Source: an uncultured Muribaculum sp. (GTDB lineage: Bacteria > Bacteroidota > Bacteroidia > Bacteroidales > Muribaculaceae). From it: DNA of 64,000 nucleotides. This document shows, in pieces, positions 35,131 through 42,373 of this stretch (position 1 is the first letter of the stretch; every line of letters starts with the position of its first letter). The notes beneath the pieces are model-generated. The model worked only from the letters and a program-made list of their open reading frames with translations, searched no databases and was not told the origin of the DNA. The stretch lies in assembly GCA_910589555.1 (NCBI GenBank), contig CAJUTE010000006.1:1-64000 (forward strand), in the 5' to 3' direction. The position numbers and the translations under genes were made by a program.

Positions 35131-35138
35131 CAAAGTTA
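35131..35138 (-). promoter_or_regulatory. -7 element of the small lipoprotein gene
   Basis: The minus strand reads TAACTTTG about 50 bases before the ATG; TTGT lies about 18 bp further upstream. A second box, TAATTTTG, is at 35142-35149. Confidence 0.6.
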
Positions 35139-35224
35139 ATACAAAATTAGAATACTACAACTTTTTTTTGTGATTATTTTCGTCTTATTAATGAACATAC
35201 ACCAAAAAAGAGCCGTTTTACCCA

Positions 35225-36925
35225 TTATTTAACATTTGCAGCCGCTATTTTATTCGCCATAGCCACCGCTTTGGTGATATGGTCGCAGATGTGATCCCGT
35301 CCAATGAGTTCGTCAATCTTCGATTTTTCGAGAATCTGTCTAACCGAAGGATTGACTCCCGAAAGAACCACATGAATACCGTCGGCTTGCGAAGACTTGA
35401 TAAGCATCTCAAGATTGTGCACGCCTGTAGCATCGATAAACGGCACTCGACGCATACGGATAATACGCACCACGGCAGTCTTTCCTCCGATTGTGGTGCG
35501 CATGAGTTCGTCAAATTTAGTAGCGACACCGAAGAAGAACGGACCGTCAATCTCATACACGCTCACACCGTCGGCTACATTGAGCACCTCATGCTGGGTG
35601 AGATCAGTGCCTTCAGCCACATCAAGCTGCTCGGAATAGACACGCACCTGGGTGTTTTCCATAACGCGGCGCAGGAAGAGGATGATGGCAAGCAGCAATC
35701 CTATCTCAATAGCGATGGTGAGGTCAAAGATCACGGTGAGCAAGAAAGTCACGATAAGCACCGACACATCGCTCTTAGGCGACTTGAAAATGCCCACCAC
35801 CGTGCGCCAGCCACTCATATTATATGACACCATAATAAGTACTGCGGCGAGGCAGCTCATGGGCACGAGATTGATAAGCGGCATCAGGAACAGGAATATC
35901 AACAGCAGCACTACAGTGTGGATAATACCGGCTACCGGGGTGCGTCCGCCATTGGTGATATTGGTCATTGTGCGGGCGATGGCACCGGTGACAGGAATAC
36001 CGCCGAAGAAGGGCACCACCACATTGGCTATACCCTGACCGATAAGCTCGGTGTTGCTGTTGGTGCGCGAACCGGTGACACCATCGGCAACCGTAGCCGA
36101 CAGCAACGACTCAATGGCGCAAAGGATGGCGATGGTGAATGCCGACGGCATCAACTGGTTGATGGTGTTCATCGACAGTTCGAAGCCTTGCGGCTGAGGG
36201 ATATCGGTCGGGAGCGAACCGAAGCGGTCGCCGATAGTCTCAATTTCAAGTCCCGGGAACAGGCTTTCGGCAAAATAGACGCCGATAGTCGCGATAATGA
36301 TGGCGATAAGCGAACCGGGAAGCTTCTTGGAGATTTTCGGAGTCAATATTATAATAAGGAGTGACACCACGCCCACCACGAGAGTGGCAAGATGAGTGTT
36401 GCCGAAGTTTTGGATGAACACGCCCCACTTCGACAGGAACTCACTCGGCACATCGGTCAAGCCAAGTCCGAAAAAGTCATTGATCTGAGTGGAAAAAATC
36501 GTTAGGGCGATACCGCTCGTGAATCCTACCACTATAGGATAAGGGATGAACTTGATGACAGTTCCAAGGTGGAACAGACCAAGCATTATCAAAATCAATC
36601 CAGCCATGAGAGTGGCGATGGCAAGCCCCTCAAGACCGAAATTCTGGATAATACTGTAGACAATCACGATAAAAGCTCCGGTGGGACCACCTATCTGCAC
36701 TGAGTTTCCGCCAAATGCAGAAACGAGAAATCCGCCGATGATGGCAGTGATAAGACCGATGGTAGGGCTCACACCTGACGCAATACCGAATGCGATAGCA
36801 AGAGGAAGAGCAACAATACCTACAACAACTCCGGCAACAAGATCATCCTTAAACCGGCTCATAGAATAATGACGTAAAGCCGAAAAAAACTTTGGCTTAA
36901 AGTCAATTGCACCTGATAATTTCAT
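35225..36925 (-). CDS. SulP-family anion transporter with STAS domain
   Basis: A 566-residue inner-membrane transporter for sulfate, bicarbonate or a dicarboxylate. The start is the ATG at 36925; the codon before is GTG. The N-terminal membrane domain has the family signature DDLVAGVVVGIVALPLAIAFGIASG and 12-14 spans to about residue 420. The C-terminal STAS domain (about 450-560, with PFIDATGVHNLEMLI) regulates transport. It stands alone with its own promoter. The substrate cannot be read from sequence. Confidence 0.9.
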   Translation of the reverse strand: MKLSGAIDFKPKFFSALRHYSMSRFKDDLVAGVVVGIVALPLAIAFGIASGVSPTIGLITAIIGGFLVSAFGGNSVQIGGPTGAFIVIVYSIIQNFGLEGLAIATLMAGLILIMLGLFHLGTVIKFIPYPIVVGFTSGIALTIFSTQINDFFGLGLTDVPSEFLSKWGVFIQNFGNTHLATLVVGVVSLLIIILTPKISKKLPGSLIAIIIATIGVYFAESLFPGLEIETIGDRFGSLPTDIPQPQGFELSMNTINQLMPSAFTIAILCAIESLLSATVADGVTGSRTNSNTELIGQGIANVVVPFFGGIPVTGAIARTMTNITNGGRTPVAGIIHTVVLLLIFLFLMPLINLVPMSCLAAVLIMVSYNMSGWRTVVGIFKSPKSDVSVLIVTFLLTVIFDLTIAIEIGLLLAIILFLRRVMENTQVRVYSEQLDVAEGTDLTQHEVLNVADGVSVYEIDGPFFFGVATKFDELMRTTIGGKTAVVRIIRMRRVPFIDATGVHNLEMLIKSSQADGIHVVLSGVNPSVRQILEKSKIDELIGRDHICDHITKAVAMANKIAAANVK

Positions 36926-36968
36926 CACAATGATGATTTAAACTATTTATAATTCGAAAAACAAGGCG

Positions 36969-36999
36969 CAAAATTAACAATTTTTTTCGATTTATGAAA
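36969..36999 (-). promoter_or_regulatory. Promoter of the SulP transporter gene
   Basis: On the minus strand: TTTC (36999-36996), 19 bp, TAATTTTG (36976-36969), 44 bases before the ATG. The rest of 37000-37178 is very AT-rich and shows no further gene. Confidence 0.65.
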
Positions 37000-37178
37000 A
37001 TTACTAATTCCATGCCACCACTCTCTGTAATATAATACACTAATAATAAATGCATTAAATATAATGTCGTGCAATTTTTCAATAATAATTTTTTGTTGCT
37101 ATTTACCTTTTATGTTAATTTGGCATATAGGCATACAGCAACACGACAACCAACAATATCATCAAATAAAATCGCATC

Positions 37179-37577
37179 ATGACAATATCAATCGCAGACA
37201 GCATCAATTGTGTCGGACTCCCCATTATCGTAACGACAAGTTACCCTTATCTGAATTTTCTCATTGACACCGGAGCAAACTTAAATTCTATCTTCGACTT
37301 TGTATATGAAGGATTGCCTGATTTTTTCACTCCATTGGAATCAAAGCAATCCCAATATGGAATAGAAGGAAATGAGATGTCCTACAGCATGGCAAAAGCA
37401 ACGATTGAGTTCAACGACACAAAAGCGGAAACAGCATTTTCGGTAATGAACGCCGATAGAGTGGTTCGCCGACTTCAAGAAGACAATGGTTTTCAACTTC
37501 ATGGTATATTAGGCACACAATTCCTGAAAGACAACAAGTGGATTATTGATTTTGGAAAACTCGAAATCATAACTTAA
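37179..37577 (+). CDS. Retropepsin-like aspartic protease domain protein
   Basis: A 132-residue single-domain protein of the retropepsin fold. The catalytic motif is FLIDTGANLNSIF (Asp about residue 30 in DTGA); the second half has the family hydrophobic-hydrophobic-Gly signature HGILGTQFLKDNKWIIDF. Such domains act as dimers. There is no signal peptide or membrane anchor, so it is probably cytoplasmic. It lies 13 bases before a large unrecognised gene, and both are distinctly more AT-rich than their neighbours, suggesting acquisition together. The target is unknown. Confidence 0.75.
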   Translation: MTISIADSINCVGLPIIVTTSYPYLNFLIDTGANLNSIFDFVYEGLPDFFTPLESKQSQYGIEGNEMSYSMAKATIEFNDTKAETAFSVMNADRVVRRLQEDNGFQLHGILGTQFLKDNKWIIDFGKLEIIT

Positions 37578-37590
37578 TTTTGTCGTCACT

Positions 37591-39018
37591 ATGTCACACT
37601 CGTTCGAAAAAACTTTAGCCGAAATCATACAAATGTATGACTGCACGGATGTAAAAGAGCAACAAACATGCTATGGATTCCGTATTCTGAATAATATACT
37701 GCACATATCCGCCTACAATCATGTAATAAAAACATTTCTTTGCAAAAGGTTAGAGGAAAAGCCGCCGATTGACACACTGCTCATCGGAAAATCTCTCACA
37801 TACAATAATTGGATAGGCGAAAACAATAATTGGATAGGTGATATTAAATCAATTTTACATCTACCTTATTGTCATCAAGTCATAAAAAATCTGATATTTG
37901 AAGATTCCAAAAGATATTATTCTGAGCATGGATTATTGATTGACAAGGGAACCATGTCAATTCTATGTTATGCGCCGGGGAGAATCGACGAAAGCATCAT
38001 TATTCCGGAGGGGATAATCACCTTAGACTATGGATGTTTCAATTATAATCGATATGCGAAATACATCACGCTGCCCTCATCCATACGTAATATACAAGGT
38101 TTAGAAGCTCTTCCGGAATTGAGACACATCACAATCAAGGGGGATACAGGAAAATACATCACTAAAGATGGAATAATTTTTCTTAATGATGGCAGTCAAC
38201 TTCCTTATTTCGTTCCTCGTGCCAACACAAACGCCATAACATCTTACGAATCAGGAGATTTGTTTAAAAGAATATTGTGGGCTGTTAGAGAAAAGGTCAT
38301 CAAAGATAGATGGACCGGAATCAAGTGTAACAATATATTATCCGACTACGGCAGTTATTATGGAGAACCTAATCATTCAGTAGAAATCATCTATCAAGGT
38401 GGTTTCTATCAGCAAACATGGTACATTTCGATGAATCGACGAGCGAGAATCATTATAGGCTATTCATTCTTAGGATTTTGGAAAGATAGCGTTGGCAAAT
38501 GTATTGAGCAGAGTATATCATATGAGTCAGAACACACTGATAAACAACATATTTACGAGCCATTAAGCGATTGTAACCCCTGTTGCAAATACCGTAATAA
38601 TTGCGAGGCTATATACAGGTCAAACTATGTGTATGCACGTAATCTTCATAGAAGACTTAAAGGGTTTGGCGATTTTAAGATAGACGATTACGGGGAGGTC
38701 GAATTTGATATGCCCACAACAGCTTCATTTGAATATATAAAGCATATTTTATTGAGATTTCTTGACATAGCATTTGAGCTGAGGACGAAACACTTGATAT
38801 TGGAACAACCACTGCAGCCATCTCTTTTTTATAATCCTGACGCCCTCATATCTGATGAAGAATGTTTTGAACCTTTTCCTTTTAATTACTATTACCCGAT
38901 AGATTCAGAGTCAAAGGGCTTCAAATCAGAAATAGAAAATCTGATTTACAATGATCCCGATTTCTATCATGAAGAGCCTGATGATAGCGACACAGAGGAT
39001 AGGGAGCCTCCTTTTTGA
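37591..39018 (+). CDS. Unrecognised protein with a BspA-like repeat segment and Cys cluster
   Basis: A 475-residue protein that I do not recognise as a whole. Residues about 110-200 resemble BspA-type leucine-rich repeats (ESIIIPEGIITLDYGCFN, YITLPSSIRNIQGLEALPEL). A Cys cluster CNPCCKYRNNC near 328-340 could bind metal. The C-terminus is acidic (EEPDDSDTEDREPPF). Near residue 71 a tandem duplication gives NNWIGE/NNWIGD. There is no signal peptide. Codon use and base content are AT-rich compared with the window. It is probably co-transcribed with the retropepsin-like gene; its role and any link between the two are unknown. Confidence 0.7.
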   Translation: MSHSFEKTLAEIIQMYDCTDVKEQQTCYGFRILNNILHISAYNHVIKTFLCKRLEEKPPIDTLLIGKSLTYNNWIGENNNWIGDIKSILHLPYCHQVIKNLIFEDSKRYYSEHGLLIDKGTMSILCYAPGRIDESIIIPEGIITLDYGCFNYNRYAKYITLPSSIRNIQGLEALPELRHITIKGDTGKYITKDGIIFLNDGSQLPYFVPRANTNAITSYESGDLFKRILWAVREKVIKDRWTGIKCNNILSDYGSYYGEPNHSVEIIYQGGFYQQTWYISMNRRARIIIGYSFLGFWKDSVGKCIEQSISYESEHTDKQHIYEPLSDCNPCCKYRNNCEAIYRSNYVYARNLHRRLKGFGDFKIDDYGEVEFDMPTTASFEYIKHILLRFLDIAFELRTKHLILEQPLQPSLFYNPDALISDEECFEPFPFNYYYPIDSESKGFKSEIENLIYNDPDFYHEEPDDSDTEDREPPF

Positions 39019-39070
39019 AAAAAATCGGGGTGAGGTAAACTTTTTACAGGGGAGAGTGTTTTAGAAGTAA

Positions 39071-39131
39071 GAGAAGGCATTTTTCTGGCGTTATTAAAAA
39101 GCCAACTCCGTAAAAAATGCTATACCTTCTC
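39071..39131 (+). other. Long structured element downstream of the AT-rich pair
   Basis: GAGAAGGCATTTTT (39071-39084) pairs with AAAAATGC and CCTTCTC (39113-39131) across a 4-base bulge, with an inner TGGC/GCCA stem. It is followed directly by a terminator. It could be a small RNA, a 3' UTR structure or part of a leader for the GTPase gene. Confidence 0.4.
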
Positions 39132-39169
39132 AGCCCCCTTCCTCCACCGGAAGGTGGGCTCTTTTTTTT
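39132..39169 (+). terminator. Strong rho-independent terminator
   Basis: AGCCC-CCTTCC and GGAAGG-GGGCT arms with one unpaired base per side, then eight T. Confidence 0.9.
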
Positions 39170-39245
39170 GCCCTGCCGTAACTTCTTTCTTGCGCAATAG
39201 CCGGGGATTGACTAATTTTATCTTTAAAATCAACTTTATACCGTT

Positions 39246-40496
39246 ATGTTCAACAATACCCACAATGAAATACCGGTGCTCCTGCTCACCGGCTACCTCG
39301 GGAGCGGTAAAACCACCCTCCTCAACCGCATCTTGACCAACGAACGCGGCATACGCTTCGCGGTAATAGTCAACGACATAGGCGAAGTGAACATCGACGC
39401 ATCGCTCATCCAGAAAGGCGGCGTGGTGGGAAATGACGATTCCGGCGACCTAGTGGCTCTCCAGAACGGATGCATCTGCTGCACGCTGAAAATGGATCTC
39501 GTGAACCAACTGACCGAAATCGCCGCCACAGGAAAATTTGACTACATCGTGATCGAAGCAAGCGGAATATGCGAGCCGGAGCCTATCGCACAGACCATCT
39601 GCTCCATCCCGGCGATGGCACCCAAATTCTCGCGTGGCACAATGTCTAAACTCGATTGCATAGCCACGGTGGTCGACGCACTGAGGATGAAGAGCGAATT
39701 TGGATGCGGAGAGGATCTGCAATCAACGAAAATCGACGAGGAAGATATCGAAAATCTCATCATCCAGCAGATAGAGTTCTGCAACGTAATCATCCTTAAC
39801 AAGATATCGGAGGTGACACCCACCGAAGCTGGGCGAATCAAGGCGGTGATACGCGCATTGCAGCCTAAAGCGAAGATAATAGAGTGTGACTATGCCGATT
39901 TCAACTTCGAGGAGATACTCGGCACGGGAATGTTTGATTTCGAGGATGTAGCCACTTCAGCCACATGGATACGCGAGCTTGAAGGACACCATGACCACGA
40001 CGAGGAAGAGGAGGAGCATCACCACCATGACCATGAGCATCACCATCATGACCATGAGCACTGCGACGACGAGCATTGCACTTGCCACCACCATCATCAT
40101 CACCACGGCGAGGGCGAAGCTGAGGAGTATGGCATACAGACGATGGTCTACTGCCGCCGACAAGGTTTTGACCTCAACAAATTTGACCGTTTCATCGCTA
40201 CAGGATGGTATGCCAACATAATCCGCGCCAAGGGAATACTCTATTTCTCAAGCAACCGCGATATGTGCTACCTATTCGAGCAAGCGGGTGTTCAGAAAAA
40301 GCTCACCGAAGTGGGATTATGGTATGCCGCCGCGCCTGCCGACGAGTTGCAGCAGATGATGGAACGCGACGCTACACTGCGCCGTGACTGGGACGAACAG
40401 TATGGCGACCGCATGATAAAACTCGTGTTCATAGGGCAAAACCTCGACCGCGACGCCATAACGGCTTCGCTCGACGCCTGTCTCGCAAAATACTAA
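39246..40496 (+). CDS. COG0523 (CobW/zinc chaperone) GTPase with His-rich insert
   Basis: A 416-residue G3E GTPase. Walker A is LLTGYLGSGKTTLLNRIL; the metal-binding CxCC is GCICC (about residue 77) followed by TLKMDLV. Between the GTPase and CobW C-terminal domains lies a His/Asp/Glu-rich segment (about 243-290) with two Cys in EHCTCHH, a strong metal-binding loop. This points to zinc delivery, as in ZNG1/YeiR/ZigA proteins, rather than cobalamin synthesis; no cobalamin genes are near. It converges with the S41 gene, overlapping it by 4 bases. No clear Zur box was recognised. Confidence 0.88.
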   Translation: MFNNTHNEIPVLLLTGYLGSGKTTLLNRILTNERGIRFAVIVNDIGEVNIDASLIQKGGVVGNDDSGDLVALQNGCICCTLKMDLVNQLTEIAATGKFDYIVIEASGICEPEPIAQTICSIPAMAPKFSRGTMSKLDCIATVVDALRMKSEFGCGEDLQSTKIDEEDIENLIIQQIEFCNVIILNKISEVTPTEAGRIKAVIRALQPKAKIIECDYADFNFEEILGTGMFDFEDVATSATWIRELEGHHDHDEEEEEHHHHDHEHHHHDHEHCDDEHCTCHHHHHHHGEGEAEEYGIQTMVYCRRQGFDLNKFDRFIATGWYANIIRAKGILYFSSNRDMCYLFEQAGVQKKLTEVGLWYAAAPADELQQMMERDATLRRDWDEQYGDRMIKLVFIGQNLDRDAITASLDACLAKY

Positions 40497-41506
40497 GAGG
40501 CAAGGAGACTTATCGCAAAATCAAGAATGGTGTCATGTCCTTCAAGAGCTTGCTGAGGATCCATATCCATGGCACACCCCTCGGAAGGCTCGACGCCATT
40601 TTCTGTCGACACACCTTCGGGATCGAGCATCGAGCAAGCTGAGAACCTCACGCCCCAACCGTTGGGAATCTCCGAATTATAGGGCATACCGCTGCCACCG
40701 CCGGTGACGGCGCCCACGATCTTCACGCCGGGAATAGACTTCATCACCGACACAAAATTATTGGCGGCGCTGAATGTGCCGCGCGAGGCGAGCACCACCA
40801 CCGGTTTGCCCCACATTATGCGTCCCTTCTCGGCAGGATCATAATAATAGGCGTAGGGGGTTGAGAATGCGTCATGCCCCGGTCCGGTTTTGTGCGATAT
40901 GTATCCGGCGAGCATCCGCTCGGTGATAAATCTCCTCACGATCGTCTCGACATTGGTGAGCATCCCGCCCCCATTGTCGCGCACATCGATGATAAGTCCG
41001 GCACACACGTTGAAATAGGCGAGTATGTGGTCGAGATTCCCCTCCCCTATGGGATTGGCAAAGCTGCCGTAACGCATATAGCCTATATTTTCCGGAAGTA
41101 TGGCATAGTCGATGCCCCCCACCGTGCGGTAATTGAAGTTGAGATAGTGCTCCTCGATGAGACGGGCACTGTAGTTCTGCGGATAATCGCTCCACCACTT
41201 GCGGTAATATGAAGTGTTGAACGAGGCTATGAGATTGGTGTGTCCGTCGCGGAGCTCGTTGAGCATATCGGCACACACGTCAAACAGCTCCTGCTGCGTC
41301 ATCTTGTTGCTGACCTTGGCGGCATAGCGGTCATGCACATCATTCCAGTCCACGCCTTTCTCCTTGAAAAAGCAATAGTGCTCGTCAAGGATGGTCCAGA
41401 GCGCTTCGAAATTACCCTCCGGATTGTTGTCCCATGATTCCACCGGATGACATCCGGCAACAAGAATCATGGCGATTATAATCACAATATGTCGTATTGC
41501 ATTCAT
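40493..41506 (-). CDS. S41-family C-terminal processing peptidase, lipoprotein
   Basis: A 337-residue lipoprotein (lipobox VAGC, Cys19). An N-terminal helical part (NFEALWTILDEHYCFFKEKGVDW) precedes the tail-specific protease domain with GLIIDVRDNGGGM, VVVLASRGTFSAANNF (nucleophile Ser in the TFSAAN region) and the later GGSGMP. No PDZ domain is obvious. The last gene of parC-DUF3316-S41, it starts 18 bases after the DUF3316 stop. A periplasmic proteolytic role is likely; the substrate is unknown. Confidence 0.85.
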   Translation of the reverse strand: MNAIRHIVIIIAMILVAGCHPVESWDNNPEGNFEALWTILDEHYCFFKEKGVDWNDVHDRYAAKVSNKMTQQELFDVCADMLNELRDGHTNLIASFNTSYYRKWWSDYPQNYSARLIEEHYLNFNYRTVGGIDYAILPENIGYMRYGSFANPIGEGNLDHILAYFNVCAGLIIDVRDNGGGMLTNVETIVRRFITERMLAGYISHKTGPGHDAFSTPYAYYYDPAEKGRIMWGKPVVVLASRGTFSAANNFVSVMKSIPGVKIVGAVTGGGSGMPYNSEIPNGWGVRFSACSMLDPEGVSTENGVEPSEGCAMDMDPQQALEGHDTILDFAISLLAS

Positions 41507-41524
41507 TGCCTGTTATATATGTGT

Positions 41525-42370
41525 TCAATATAAAGCCGATATCACACGCGCTTCGCGTGAAAGCCCTTTATAGGGGTTGAAGCTGAGCCATTCGCCCGAC
41601 ACTCCCACCACCACCGAGTTGGTGACAGTGCGTGTGGTGATGTGGTTCACCTTGGTCGACAGAATCTCTCCGTGATAGCCTATCCGCAAGCAGGTAGAGC
41701 CGAAATGGAAGTCGGCGGTGAGAAGATTGTCGAGGCTGAAATAATTGCCCCACCAAGCACCATGCACGAGCCCTTTGTCATTGCCGAGATAAATCTCATA
41801 GAACAGCTCGCCATAGTCGGGTGAGAAAAAGATTCCGGTCAACGGCAATGTGGGCTGATAGCGCAGTGTGACCGGCAATCCCCACACTTTCACGTTCCAT
41901 GCGGCGTATGCCGTGGCATTCACCGTCCATGCAGCCTCGACCGCCACCGGGTTATTTCCGTTGCGCGGAGCATACAGCGCGCCGAGGTTAAGGGAAGTGC
42001 TTCCTCCGGCACCCACAGTCACATTATAAGGCAGGCGCCATCTGTAGGTCATGCCCCACGAAAAGTCGCCCTTGATGCGCCACATCTCGGCATTCTTAAC
42101 CGGATTCTCGGTGCGGCTTCCGCTCAACCCCGCCACGAGCCTCATCACAAGGCGGTCGGGATTCTGCTTCATCGCCTGCATACGCTCATAACGCAGTCCC
42201 AGATTCATGCCTGAGTATTTAAGCGGAGTGAGATAAGTGTTCACAATCGAAGCTCCTCCAGCCTCCAGGGTATAAGCCGATGTCACAGGGCGCAGCGGTT
42301 TATCCTCCTGCGCGGCGGCGTGGCTCCATCCGGCGAAGAACACCAGCAATGATGCTATTACAGATTTCAT
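41525..42370 (-). CDS. DUF3316-family exported protein
   Basis: A 281-residue secreted protein (signal to about HAAAQ). The family opening is PVTSAYTLEAGGASIVNTYL, followed by alternating strands with aromatic belts typical of an outer-membrane barrel (WGMTYRWRLPYNVTVGAGGS, LRIGYHGEIL). It lies 3 bases after the parC stop and just before an S41 protease, so an envelope-associated pair is co-transcribed with a topoisomerase gene. Function is unknown. Confidence 0.85.
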   Translation of the reverse strand: MKSVIASLLVFFAGWSHAAAQEDKPLRPVTSAYTLEAGGASIVNTYLTPLKYSGMNLGLRYERMQAMKQNPDRLVMRLVAGLSGSRTENPVKNAEMWRIKGDFSWGMTYRWRLPYNVTVGAGGSTSLNLGALYAPRNGNNPVAVEAAWTVNATAYAAWNVKVWGLPVTLRYQPTLPLTGIFFSPDYGELFYEIYLGNDKGLVHGAWWGNYFSLDNLLTADFHFGSTCLRIGYHGEILSTKVNHITTRTVTNSVVVGVSGEWLSFNPYKGLSREARVISALY

Positions 42371-42373
42371 CGG

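Noticed and set aside
40000..40120. CRISPR-like or microsatellite array in the GTPase gene
   Set aside because: The CAT/CAC repeat encodes the His-rich loop in frame and has no spacer structure.
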